A stretch of DNA of 64,000 bases from NCBI GenBank assembly GCA_023213395.1, contig CM041465.1, forward strand, positions 243,233,741-243,297,740, given 5' to 3'. Below the pieces are notes generated by a model. It was not told the origin of the DNA and searched no databases. It was given only the letters and a program-made list of their open reading frames with translations. The stretch is from Cycas panzhihuaensis. Taxonomy: Eukaryota > Cycadophyta. The position numbers and the translations under genes were made by a program. How positions within the stretch are numbered: position 1 is the first letter of the stretch; every line of letters starts with the position of its first letter. Positions 42,489 to 53,749 of the stretch are shown piece by piece.

Positions 42489-44480
42489 ATGCGACGCTTT
42501 TCCCATCATTTGCGCGGTCTACCTCCCTTGTTAGAAGATCCTGAGTACTGCCGTCTTCCTTCGCCGATTCGATCCGCTATGGAGGGGTACTCCGCCGATT
42601 GGACCTACCACACTTCAACTTTAGAAACCCATGCTTTTCCTTCTTTTATTCCCGGGTCCACCCAAGAGGTTGACGACCCCCTTTATTACCCAAATGACCA
42701 ACACCTTTCATTTGAAGTCCATCCTTCTACCCATGCTATAGAAGGACCCGTTCCTCTTGAGACTTGCCACAAAGTTGGCAACTCTTACGAGGAGCATTCC
42801 GAGGAACCTACTTTGTTCGAGGTTCCAATTACCTCTTACGAGTATGTAGGGACTCCTCCTGTTGACGTAGTTGAAGCTCTCAACGAGTGTTGTCCCACGG
42901 CATGCTTGCAACCGCGTCCTAGATGGCTTGAGAGTGCCCTTTGTGGAGGAGCCTCTCCCTCTTCCACTCCTCCCCCGCATGCCTCATCCTCATCCACCCT
43001 TCCTTTGATAACAAACCCCTTTGTGCCCACGCGTGTGACCCATTCATTCTCGGTTCCTGCGGTGGGGGCACGTGTTGCGCCTTCCATTTCTCATCGGGGT
43101 CCTAGTGTTTCGGGATCCCCTCATGGTGTGTCTTTCTCTTAATTGAAGGTTAGCATACCCGTTCCTAACCAAACCAATGTGCCATCCCCTAATGTGGCAC
43201 ATGCTGCTCCTAGTAGGCCTATTAGTCCTACTAGCATTCCAACCACTAGCTATGTGGGATCCGTTTCCACACACCCTCAAACCCAACACGTTGGTGCTTC
43301 CTTCTATGCTCCCCCAGGGTATACTTCTCAACCTCAAAGGTGGTAGAGGAAGTCGTCTTCCCATTTATGGGGTGGATCCGCTACACCCATATGGGGTCGC
43401 TCCACCTACTCGTGGCCCATATGGGCAAAACCCGGTTCCACGTCCCGCTTGCCCATCTTCCAACGTAATTCCGTCTGTTGTGCCTTCGCAAGGGAACCCG
43501 GCTCCCTTCCAAGGTGCCTATCCCCACGCCTCTTTCCAGCAAGGGGCGTTGCCTCAAGGAGGGATGGGTGTTCCACCCCCATCTGCTCCTTGTGCGTTAC
43601 CTACTTCAACATTCGTTGATCCTACGGTTCAGGCAAGGGTACGCCCCTTCATGGACTTTAGGTCAACCCCTCCTTCCGTTGAGGCGTTGCGAACCAACTT
43701 GCCGCCTCATCCCCCTGAAGTTCCTAGATTCAATGGAACTTCGTCGCAAGACCTGGCAGAGCATGTGCGTAGTTTTTCTATGACATGCATCGATTACTGG
43801 GCTTACGACCACATTTTAATGAAATTGTTCCCACGATCCTTGCAGGGCAATGCCCTCAAGTGGTTCTATCGTCTCCCTGCCCATTCCATCCATTCATTCC
43901 AGCAATTGGTGGACAAGTTCATCAACTATTTTGATGTAGCTCATCCATTCGAGAGCGGAATGAAGTCCCTTCTTTCACTCAAACAAGGTCACGATGAAAT
44001 GAACCGTGACTTTGTGCGGCGATTCCATGACTTGCTTCACTCCACTAAGGCAACATTACCTGAGGAGCTGAAGCGAGATCTTTTCGTCAATGCACTTCGT
44101 CCTGAAGTTCATGTGGAAGTCCTCAAGATTGGGGCAACCACATGTGACTCTGTGATCACCAAGTGTTTGGCGTTGGAGGCTATTGAGATCCAAGCTAGTC
44201 TCAAGAAACCCCTTAAGCCCTCACAACGTCGTGAGGCACCACCCCCTACCAAGGATAACAAACCTTCCCAACCGATTCAGTCTTCCTCTCATCCTACCGA
44301 GAGGACCTTAGACCCTCTCACATCAGCTATACGCTCATTTGAGCGTATGATGAAGGAACTCAAGCTTCAAGGTCCTTCATCCCCTACATCTAACAAACAA
44401 GTCCAACAAACTACCCAAGCCCCTCTTCCCAGGAATGGAAACACCCAGTCCTCTCAAGCGAGAGGGTCCGACCCTCCGCT
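42489..44480 (+). pseudogene. Gag of Gypsy B with N-terminal extension
   Basis: It starts at ATG 42489 (the A copy has a matching start region, HLHGLPPLL against HLRGLPPLL). Residues 1-280 are a Pro/Ser-rich extension; an in-frame TAA at 43140 replaces a Gln codon seen in A. A frameshift near 43340 leads into the 986-codon frame 43177-46137. Core Gag blocks follow: VEALRTNLPPHPPEVPRF, ALKWFYRLPAHSIHSF, HPFESGMKSLLSLKQGHDEM, FVNALRPEVHVEVLK (Retrotrans_gag, about 43630-44200). Gag forms the particle and packages the RNA. Confidence 0.9.
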
Positions 44481-46137
44481 TGAGAAGAAGTGGTGCTCCA
44501 TTCATGGGGATTGTTTCCACGACGACTCGCGTTGTAGGGCCCAGCATCCAAAGGATGCCCCTCGATGTGACTCTTCCCCTAAACGGGCCTCAAGGCCTAA
44601 TTTAGACCAACCAGTTCATAAGGATCTGTTCCCTAAACATGGGGAGCGCGATCGCAACACCCAAACCAAGAACAACCGTAACCGGGGAAGGTCGCCTGAT
44701 CCCCGTCCTTCCCACGATAAAGGGAAGGGTGCTCGGAACTCGTCTTCCTCTTTGCGCTCTCCTAGCCATCGCACCCCGTCGCCTTCACGATCCCGGAACA
44801 GGGGGAAGAAGGTGATCCAGTTGCTTGAAGCAACTCCCACTTTTGCCCTTACGCGATCTCAAGCCGCTAAGGAAGCGGCGGGAGCTTCTTGTTCTTCTGC
44901 TCCTTCTGACCCTCTTCCAAATACCCTTCCTCCGGAAGTCCCTCTTTTTCCCAAGGCTATTCCTGTACGCCCAGGTCGTTACAATTTCTTAAGGGCACTT
45001 ACCCAACCTACCGGGAAGGGTAAGCCCTTCTCCATCGTGGACGAGCTCCATATGGTCGCTGCAGGAATGTCCTTGATGGACGTTCTGAGGAGTTGCCCCA
45101 AGCAGCGGGCCCTTCTCCTGGAAGCTTTAGGGTCAAGTGATGTGCCTGTCCATGCTTTGGGTGTCACCCAAGGTAGTGGACCCGTTATCTCATTCGATCC
45201 TAAGGACCTTCCTCCCGCCGGTGAAAGGGAACGTCAGTGGAACTTCCCATTCACCATCACCATAGATACGCCTGATTGTACTCTTCGAAGAACTATTGTC
45301 GACAACAGCTCTTCCATAAATGCCATGCCCTTGCGTGTCATGCAAGAGCTTGGTATCTCCGCCTTGGAACCCGTTCCCTGGCGATGCCAAGGTTATGACG
45401 GTAGCGAGAAGACCCCTCTAGGATCTGTCACGATTCTGCTCACCCTTGAGGGCAAGACCGTTCTTGCCAACGTTGTAGTCCTCGACATTGACATGGATTG
45501 CAACCTCCTCCTAGGTCGTCCATGGCTCGATCAAATAGGAGCCGTGTGCTCGACTCTTTGGGGACAACTTAAATTCATCCATGACAGACGAATGAGAGTG
45601 ATTCCCCACGAACGCCTGTCGACCAAACAAACTCGCTCTACTAGTTCAGCGAACCAAGGCTCATCGACTCATGCCTCGGCTTGCTCTATTGGTATACCTA
45701 ACCCGTCTAAAGAAGATCCTGTATCTTCTCCTCCTAGTCTCACACATTTTGCCCCTATTGGCGTTGGGAGTTACGGGTACCTCGCTTCGTTTAGTGACGA
45801 TGAGTCACTCGACGAAGACAAGGATTGTCCTCATCCCGTCTCTTTCCTCTGTGCCAGTAGGTCACACCTGCTTTATTCTAGATCCCCATCTAGAACCTCT
45901 CTCGTTGGTGAGGCTAGCCCCTCGTGCATGTCACATGTCATCGCTCGTGTCGACCCTCCGATCGCCAGTTCTTCTTTTTCATTACCCCCCATAGGTAATG
46001 GTTTTGAGGAATTGCCTTTTGCTCCTTCCAAGGAGCCTCTTTCTAGTTTCCCTTTGGATTCCCATGAGGAAGTTAGGCAACCCGACGGCCATCACAGTCC
46101 CGTTGCTCCTACTCCCTCCAGTGCTTCTTCTACTTGA
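44481..46137 (+). CDS. Cys/His motif, protease and linker of Gypsy B
   Basis: Same open frame as gag. KKWCSIHGDCFHDDSRC (44487-44540) is a C..H..(C)..H....C nucleic-acid-binding motif. Basic Arg/Ser/Pro-rich sequence follows (44600-44820). Retropepsin lies at about 45230-45600: TLRRTIVDNSSSINAMP is the active-site loop, with DNS where D-(T/S/G)-G is expected, and MDCNLLLGRPWLDQIGA is the C-terminal block. The acidic linker (PIGVGSYGYLASFSDDES) ends at TGA 46135-46137, which is in frame with the pol reading that continues at 46138. Confidence 0.85.
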
Positions 46138-47351
46138 AGTAAGGTCATCTATGGGGTGGATTATTTCGAGGATGACGAAGCCCTGCTTGAGCATCTAGCA
46201 GGCCGTGCGCCCAACTTGCCTTCTCGTCACCACCGGCTTGGTCATCAGAAGATTCTCGCGACCGGGTCCACGCTTGCCGATCTGATCCCGTCCCCTATTC
46301 CTCCTCCTCCCGTTGATCTTGCCCCTCTCCACTTCGAGGAGGGCAATGCCATGTGCATGGGGGCAACTCAAGACGTAGTCTTGGCCCCGGGCAAGGTCAT
46401 TAAGGTTGGGTTGGAATGTTCCCCTGATGAGATAAGGGAGTACTCCCTTCTGTTCCAAGAGTTCCGAGATATTTTTGCGTGGGATTATGCTGACATGAAG
46501 GGAATCGACCCCTCGATTGTCACTCATAACCTCACCACCCTTCCTGGCGCTCGCCCTGTGCCGGCAAGATCCCCTTCACCCGAAGCTCTCTACCGCCGTC
46601 AAGATGGAGGTCGAGAAGCTTCTGGACGCTGGGCTGATTACTTCTATTAACTACCCTAAGTGGGTCTCTAATATCGTTCCCGTTGCTAAAAAGAACGGGC
46701 GATCCAGATTCCTACGACTTTCGCGACATCAACAATGCTTGTCCTAAGGATAATTTTCCGTTACCCTTCCTCGATCAGATCATCGATTGCACCGCCGGAT
46801 TTGAAGTGATGTCCCTAATGGACGGCTTCTCCGGTTATAACCAGATCCAGATTTCTCCCGAAGACTGCCATAAGACGGCCTTCACTACTCCCTGGGGTAC
46901 CTTCGCCTACAAGGCGATGCCCTTTGGCCTTAAGAATGCATGTGCTACTTACCAAAGAGCCATGCATTTTATCTTCCATGACCTCATCAACGACACGCTG
47001 GAGGTCTTCATGGATGATATGATGGGTCTCTCCCGTGCGAGAGCCCATCACCCTTCCGACTTGCGTGCCATCTTTTCACGATGCCGCGAGTATCACGTCA
47101 GTCTTAATCCGCTTAAATGCGTGTTTGTTGTTACTTCAGGTAAACTCCTCGGATTCCTTGTATCCAAACGGGGAATTCAGATCGACCCTGACAAAGTCAG
47201 AGCGATCCTCGACATGCCGCCACCTAGAACTCAACGGCAGATTAAGTCGCTTTCAGTGTGCCTCGGTTTCCTTAGGCGCTTCTTAGCCGATTTTGCTGTG
47301 AGCACTAAACCTCTCACAAACCTGTTGAAGAAGGGAGCTCCTTTTGCCTAG
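46138..47351 (+). pseudogene. Reverse transcriptase of Gypsy B
   Basis: After VDYFEDDEALLEHLAG come FRDIFAWDYADMKGIDPSIV, KMEVEKLLDAGLI, PKWVSNIVPVAKKNG, YDFRDINNACPKDNFPLP, VMSLMDGFSGYNQI, AMPFGLKNACATYQRAM and EVFMDDMMG (catalytic FMDD, 47004-47018). Two frame changes, near 46550-46600 and 46690, break the reading. A TAG at 47349-47351 replaces the Trp of an otherwise open PFAWSD-type junction to RNase H. The sequence is otherwise well preserved. Confidence 0.92.
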
Positions 47352-47927
47352 TCTGACAAGACCCAAAAGGCCTTCGAAGGACTCAAGGAAGCCCTGGCTT
47401 CCGCTCCTACATTGGCACCTCCCCGATTCGATAGGCCCTTTATCCTATATACCTCAGCGACTGACGAATCCTTGGGCGCTATGCTCGCTCAGGAGGACGA
47501 CTCAGGAACTGAGAGAGCTATATATTTCATCACCGCACTCGTGGTCACCGAGCTTAACTATTCCCCTGTCGAGAAGGAATACCTCTCCTTGGTCCATGCG
47601 GCCAAGAAGTTCAGGCACTACTTGCTCGGCAACACCACCAAGGTGATCGTCCAATCTGATCCCTTGCGATACATGTTAACTCACTCAGATTTGACGGGTA
47701 GGGCTGGTCGTTGGGCCGCCCTACTCCAAGAATTCGATCTCCACATCGTTAACTGGAAATCGAAGAAGGGAATGATAGTGGCCGAGCAACTTACGGACGC
47801 CCCTCTCCCTAACTCCTTTGATACTCCCATTGACAACTCTCTCCCCAATGAGTCTATCCTGACAATTCAGGGAGCTTCTCCCCATCCACTCACCGATAAT
47901 GAGTGGTATGGTGACATAGTGCGGTAG
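47352..47927 (+). pseudogene. First RNase H of Gypsy B
   Basis: Directly follows RT in the same frame. Blocks: RPFILYTSATDESLGAMLAQ, AIYFITALVVTELNYSPVEK, YLSLVHAAKKFRHYLLG, VIVQSDPLRYMLTHSDLTGR and GRWAALLQEFDLHI. This is the usual Gypsy RNase H; the first catalytic Asp has become Ser (YTSATD where Y.DAS.. is usual). It ends at TAG 47925-47927, where a Gln codon is likely to have stood. Confidence 0.88.
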
Positions 47928-49149
47928 CTTACAAAGCAGCAATACTGCCCTGACACTAGTAGTAAAGTTAGATCTCGCATCCAGACTTCTGCTAGGCAAT
48001 ACCTCCTCGTAGACGAGGTATTGTACAAGAGGTCCTTCGACGGGATCCTCCTCCGCTGCGTCACCGCTGACGAAGCCGACCAGGTGCTTCGCAAATGCCA
48101 CCATGGCATTTGTGGAGGTCACTTTGGGGGCCAGTCTATGGCTCAGAGGATCCTCCGCATGGGCTATTTTTGGCCGTCTCTTTTTAAAGACGCTCACGCC
48201 TTTGCTCTGAAATGTCGGCGATGTTAAGAGTATGCCAACATTTCCCTTGTACCCTCAGAGGCCTTGCATCCTATCGTTCTGCCATGGCCCTTCGCTCAGT
48301 GGGGACTAGACCTCATTGGGGCTATCTCCCCACCTTCGTCATCGCAGCACAAGTTCATCTTGACTGCCATGGAATATTTCACCAAATGGGCAGAGTCCAT
48401 CCCTTTGATCACTACTCTTGGCAAAACGATTGCCACATTCATTTATCAGCATATCATTTTGCCGTTTCGAAATTCTGGACGCCCCGACATCGACAACGGA
48501 ACTCCTTTCTCAGAATAAGGAGGTGGATGAGCTTTGTGAGAAATTCAAAATCTCTCACAAGACTTCCTCCCCTTACTACCCTCAGGCAAATGGCCAAGTG
48601 GAGTCTTTCAATAAGACTCTCGTCAGCATTCTCAAAAAGACCGTTGCTCAATCCCAAAAGGATTGGCACCTTCAGTTGCCCTCCGCCTTGTGGGCTTATC
48701 GCACCTCTATCCGTTCTGCCACGGGAATGACCCCATTCTCCCTGGTCTACGATACTGAGGCGGTACTCCCATTGGAGGTGGAGATTCCTTCCTTGCGAAT
48801 CTCCCTTCGAGGTTTCATCGACGAAGAGTCGATCCGTCAGGCCCGCCTGCTGGACCTCGAAGCTTTGGATGAGAGACGCTTAGCCGCCTATCAGGCTAAC
48901 CTAGCATCCAAAGCCCGCTCACAAAAGGCCTACAATAAGTGCCTTCGTTCCCGCCCTTTGTTCCCTGGGGACTATGTCCTCAAGATCGAATATCTCCATG
49001 ACCGTTTGACCAAATTCAAACCCCGATGGGTTGGTCCGTTCATCATTATCGAATCCCTCGATAATGGTGCCTATATGATAGCCACCCTAGAAGGGCTTGA
49101 ATTTGAGAAAGCTGTTAATGGAAAGTTCCTTAAGAGGTTCTACGCATGA
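47928..49149 (+). pseudogene. Integrase of Gypsy B
   Basis: HHCC zinc region: CHHGICGGHFGGQSMAQRIL, then CRRC followed by a TAA (48225). Catalytic core: FAQWGLDLIGAI (first Asp), DNGTPF (second Asp, near a frameshift at about 48490-48515) and SPYYPQANGQVESFNK (catalytic Glu). C-terminal GPY/F-like region: KFKPRWVGPFIIIESLDNGA, ending FLKRFYA at 49149. No chromodomain follows, as expected outside the chromovirus clade. Confidence 0.92.
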
Positions 49150-49825
49150 CCTCTCAGCGACCATGTCGCCCTGCTCTGAAATGAGCCTAAACTACCATCT
49201 TAGGTTATCCCCATTCTTCCCAACCACGAGTGGAATGGCAATTTAAGATGGACCCCGCTTTGTTTTCTCGGTTCCTTACGCAGAACCCGCGTTCCCGTAT
49301 CCTCTCGGGAACCCCTGTCGTCTTGCTCAGGCATCCCCCGACCAAGAGGACGCTTGGGGGCACCGTCGCCCCTCTTCCTCGTCCGTCGTTTCCTTCGTAT
49401 ATTCCGCTATGCTCTCCCGTAGACATGTATGCCGCCCTGCTCCCTAACCTCACACTTCTATGTCGTCCCGCTCACGGCGTGTGTGTGTGCCCCTGTTAGG
49501 CATGTGGTCATACATGGAAGGAAACGTGTATCCATACAACAAAATATCTATAACAAAATATCCACAACATAAAACATCTACAACATAACATAACATTCAC
49601 AATACACAAAATAAACATACATATCATCCACATATGATGCGTCATACACAGTATCTCATATCCGAATGGGGTCCAGTCACCCCATGCATATATATATACA
49701 TATCCAAAATCATGTCACCGTACATCCCGGGAAGCCGGTGTCCTTGCAGGGGGGGTACAATCATATGGTCCTATATATGACCCACTGGAGGCCCGTGCTT
49801 TCCCCTGTCAGACTACATGTACATG
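49150..49825. other. Spacer between integrase and antisense gene in B
   Basis: Non-coding. A conserved block near 49720-49810, shared with 8870-8960 of A, may be the 3' untranslated end of the antisense gene. A short TA tract lies at 49687-49700. Confidence 0.45.
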
Positions 49826-51712
49826 TCCTACTACTGTTGCCCCGCTCCTGGGGTGCCATCTCCCGGTCTCTGTGATCCCTCTCCTGGGGACCACATGCCT
49901 CCGAGGCTCCTCCTAGGCCTCCGCGAGTTGACTGCCTCGCTCTCCTCATCCCTAGGTCGTCTCGGGGTCGTCACCGCCGTGTGGGTCCGTGTCTTGCTCC
50001 AGCTCGACCTCGAGACCATCTGTGCTACTAGCTGATCGTATCTGGCCTGGATACGATCCCGCTCTCCCTGGAGTGCCTCCTCTGTCCCCCTGAGATGCTC
50101 AGTGATCACTGCTAGCTGGGTTCTGCTCTCTTCATCTCCACCTGCACCACCATGTGCCTCTTGAGCCTATACCCGTCCTCGCAGCTCATCTCGCTCGCAT
50201 CTCGCATCATCTCTCTCCTGTTGTAGTCGTCCCTGGGATGTCACGTGCTCTTGGGACTCTGCAGCCCATATGTCCCTCGCCCTTACCAACGGGGCGAATG
50301 CCTCTCTGTGGGCTCCTGCCGCTCTAGGCTCGTCACCTGCCTAGATGGGTGGTTGCCCCTCTGCATACACCTGAGGGAATATCTCCCTCACCACAGCCTC
50401 CACCAATCTCTGGACCTCTATTGTACCTGCCAATGCAACAGGCCATGTGTCAGTCTATATCTCACTATACCATGATCAAATCAAACCAAACATCTATTTG
50501 GATTCTAAATGACTCTGGAAAAGGTTAGGTCTCACCTGTTGTGGCCGCCCGCTCCTCTGGTAGCGCGGCATCCTCCCCTCCTGGCTCTCTGCCAGCTGTT
50601 GGTGCCTCATCCTCCGGCACCTCCTCTGCCTGGGTCCCCCTCCTCGCGGGGGTGGGCCCAGCTCTCGTCTCTGCGGATCCCATCACGATCCGTAGCCTGC
50701 GGGCCCTAGTCACGGGTCCCCTGACCTCACCCTGTGCTCCTGACGGTCATGTCTCTCCTCCGGCAGCTCCAGATGGACCCTCTGCCTCTCTTGCTATCCC
50801 TGACAGACCTGCCTCCCCTATAGGTCATGATGGGCCATCCCCGCTATTTCCACTGTCTCCACTATCCCTATCATCACTCCTATCATCGCCTGCGAGCACT
50901 CCTGCTCCGCACGCCTCGTCGTCGCTATCCCACCTCACCGTCCTATAAGGCTCAACTATGTAGTCTGGGAGGGTGAGGAGGTCTAGTGATGTGGCCTCCA
51001 CCGATCGTCTGACATGGGCTCTGTCCTCTGTCCCCCTCAGTCGAGTCTGCCACCTATGGACCATCGGGGCCTGCTCTGTAATGGGGTGTGGTGCCCCCGC
51101 TGGTGCCACTGCCGAGAAGTGGTCGAAGTACCGATCGTAGTAGTGTGTCAGATGATAGCCCACCTCTGCCGGACGTCCTGATAGTATCCAGCTGGGCGAC
51201 AAGGTTCGCCACTATCAGGGCTGCCCAATCCATCCTCTCGCCGACTTCGCAGCGGTGAACTACATCCATCCACCCGCTTGGGACCTCTCTATAGTTCTGT
51301 TTCTGGGAAATCCGGAACAGAATGCACAGTATCATTAGCTTCCTCACTTGAGGAATCTTCGACATCAGAACTGTCTGGAGGGGTGCCCCCCTCTGATCCC
51401 ATCTATCAGCTCCTGTGAAGAACAGGCGCCTCCTGTGCCGCCTCGGTCTTTGGGCAACGTCCCGAGTCTCACCGGCCTCCCTGTCGCCGGAACTCCCAGT
51501 ATCCGCCGGATATCTCTCAGCGTGATAGTTACGTCCCCTACCTATGGTAGGTGGAACACATGTCTCCTCCTGTCCCAATGGGACACTATGTCGACCAACA
51601 GTCTCTGATCCGAGGTATACTGAGGTGTCTTGAGGGCCTTGTATAAGCCCCACCTCTATAAGATCTACCTATCCTCCTGTGTTGCCATCTCCATATAACT
51701 CAGCATCGCCAT
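49826..51712 (-). pseudogene. Antisense plant mobile domain (PMD) gene of Gypsy B
   Basis: Opposite in direction to gag-pol. From ATG about 51712 the frame reads TSDQRLLVDIVSHWDRRRHV, FHLP, then GDVTITLRDIRRILGVPATG (51478-51540), the diagnostic core of the plant mobile domain. After it come QKQNYREVPSGWMDVV, DRAHVRRSVEATSLDLL and EPYRTVRWDSDDE (50930-51202). An acidic region, the intron 50427-50535, and a Glu/Arg-rich coiled-coil-like end (ERDRIQARYDQLVAQMV) with RRPRRSLGGMWSPGEGSQ finish the protein near 49831. Three TAG codons and frame changes inactivate it. Translation across the intron is in frame. Cellular PMD proteins (MAIN/MAIL1 type) are nuclear and act in silencing; a role here is inference. 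Confidence 0.82.
50427..50535 (-). other. Intron in antisense PMD gene, copy B
   Basis: 109 bp on the minus strand: exon ends ACAACAG, intron begins GTGAGACC and ends CATTGGCAG, next exon GTACAATAG. Removing it keeps the frame open across the joint (AATTG then TIEVQRLVEAVV). The A copy has the same intron with the same borders. Confidence 0.78.
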
Positions 51713-52410
51713 ACCTACGTTCTCGCGGTTATCTACCGTGAGGATAGCCTGTTCACACCAAAAACAACTTAAGTCAGTCTCATGTTAGCCACTATCACCC
51801 CTCTCTCTCTCAAATCTCCCTTTGCCTGAGATTTGGGGCTCTTTTGCCCCCTTATATGCTTTTTACGCCTCCGCCGTCTTTGCGCGCCAAACTTAGCGGT
51901 GCAGCTAAGTTTAACGCGGGTCCGCGGTGATGTGGGGCCCGGGGCAATGATCACCGCGATCATTCATTGCCGCGATTAATGGCGATCCCCAAAAGGGGGA
52001 TTACGCCAAAAAACCAATTTTTTTTCTGGAGGACCCCGTGGGGCCCACCGGGACTAGGGCTCCCTAATGCCCAGGTCCCCGCCTCTTGCTGGGTCTGATT
52101 CAGATCCCGGGAGGCCTTCCGTTGCCCATAAGGGGCACTAAAACTATGCAAAAATCACTTCAAAAACTGAAAAAAACCTTCAAACTTTAAACTTTGAGAG
52201 GGGCTAGGTTTAGTGACATCCACTCACTGGATCTGGTCTCGCTACTGCCATGTCGTCTAGCCGGTCATGCTAGCTCTCTCCACTCTCCGATCCGACGGTC
52301 AGATCTCCCTCGGCGTGCCTCCAAAGTTGGGCGGCGCTCCGCTGCGTAAGGAAATGGCTCTGGTTTCGTACGAGAGCCGGTGAAAATGAATCCATTTTTC
52401 CATTGATTTC
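51713..52410. other. 5' region of the antisense gene in B
   Basis: Non-coding between the TATA box and the PMD start. It includes a GC-rich, hairpin-prone stretch at 51890-52130 with repeated CCGCGAT words, also present in A. A 3' splice site-like GTGTGAACAG lies at about 51747-51756 on the minus strand, hinting at a 5' UTR intron. Confidence 0.45.
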
Positions 52411-52420
52411 CTTATATAGG
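52411..52420 (-). promoter_or_regulatory. TATA box of antisense PMD gene, copy B
   Basis: Minus strand CCTATATAAG, followed by GAAA, exactly as in copy A, about 0.7 kb upstream of the PMD frame. Confidence 0.55.
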
Positions 52421-52864
52421 CGGGGGCCCCAACGGGCACTTCCTCCGTTTTTGGTCTCGCGTCAGTCGTTGGGACCATCTTGTTGCCCCGATTACCTTTG
52501 CCTTCTAGCCCTATCGTCAATTGTGCTTTATCGATGCCCTTTCTGCCCGCCCTTGTGAGGGCATTTATGGTGCCTCGTTATCGCACTTTTGCCAAGGCCC
52601 TTCTGCATCGTTTTGCGCGCTACTCCCGTGCCTACCCGAGTTTATACTCGTTCGGCTCGTTTCGCCGCCCTGGACTTGTTTCTGCGGCCCTTTTTCGCTC
52701 TTAGGGTCCCCAAAAGGAATGCTCCCCCTGCTTGGGGGCATGTTTCGCTTTCTAAAGCGACCTTTTGGTGCCCCAGGAGGCCGTTTCTCCCGACCACCTC
52801 CGCCGGTGATCGGATTGCTTGCTCTCACCCTGGGTAACCTCATTGCTAGGTCCTCCTACCCTTT
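52421..52864 (+). other. Spacer before second RNase H in B
   Basis: Open frames exist (52521 onward) but are not shared in frame with A. No domain recognised. Confidence 0.4.
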
Positions 52865-53455
52865 ATGGCCATCTTTTGCTTGCTTTTTCGAGTATTGCTT
52901 TCACCATCTATTGACCGCTTGGATTTTGTGTCGCCTATGTCCCTATACATCTTTACCGATGGCGGAAGCCACGGTAATCCTGGACCTTCTGCCACTGCGT
53001 GGATCCTCCGCAGCCCCTCTGGACATGATCTCCTCTGCTCTGGGACCTTCCTCCCAGAGGCTACCAACAACAAAGCTGAGTATACAGTTGTTATTGAAGC
53101 CCTTACTGATGCCCTTCGTTTCCATCATGGACCCATCGTTTTGCTTTGCGACTCTCAAGTTGTGGTGTCTCATCTCACCCAGGTTTACCAGGTGCGATGC
53201 CCTCATTTGAGAACCCTTACTTCTGCCACGGATCTCTCGGCTGCTTTTCTTACAGCCGATATCCGGCCTTATCCCTTGGGCCCTCAATGCTGAGGCAGAT
53301 AGTCTTGTTTGCCTCATCCTTAAGCGTCGCCTTCCCCTTCTTGGCCGTCCACGAGGCTTGCACAGCCTTCCTGTCGCCCAAGCCCCAGGTCGTCTGTCAC
53401 TTTGCTTCGCGATCCGTTTGCACCTCCGAAACTGGGTTACTAATGAAGTAAAACT
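52865..53455 (+). pseudogene. Second (aRNH-type) RNase H of Gypsy B
   Basis: The ORF 52865-53293 holds, from Met 52937, MSLYIFTDGGSHGNPGPS (first Asp), ATNNKAEY (Glu), IEALTDALRFHHGP and IVLLCDSQVVVSHLTQVYQV (third Asp). This is the TDG(G/A)...GNPG..(G/A) form of RNase H found in plant/archaeal type I enzymes, unlike the first RNase H of this element. A frameshift at about 53220-53285 moves the last block, ALNAEADSLVCLI (final Asp), into the next frame. It sits between the antisense gene and the 3' LTR, about 5 kb from RT. In Tat elements as I know them, this domain lies inside pol between RNase H and integrase. Confidence 0.87.
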
Positions 53456-53749
53456 ATGGTACCCACTATTTGTGCTTTATTTAACTATGCATGTTCCTTT
53501 GCATTCTTTGTGGTGGGGGGCAGCCCCCTCGCCTGTCTCATTTTCCCAGTCGGTTTCCAGGTGGCCCATAGGCAGCCCCTATGTTGTCTCCACCACTGCT
53601 TTCATATCCACGCGTCCTGCCACGACACTCGCCGGCACCCTTGCCTACTGTTATGATCTTGATTGCTATATCTATACATGTACTCTTGCGGTTGTGTTGC
53701 CGGATTCGCCATCGCACCGAGCTTACGGCGGCGAGGCTCTGCCAGGCGG
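53456..53749 (+). other. Region before 3' LTR of B
   Basis: No conserved protein. The last bases, GAGGCTCTGCCAGGCGG, are homologous to the polypurine tract region of A but have lost the G-run, so the tract looks degraded. Confidence 0.4.

Noticed and set aside
46135-46137. Programmed stop-codon readthrough between protease and RT
   Set aside because: The homologous codon in A is CAA; CpG decay of CGA explains both.
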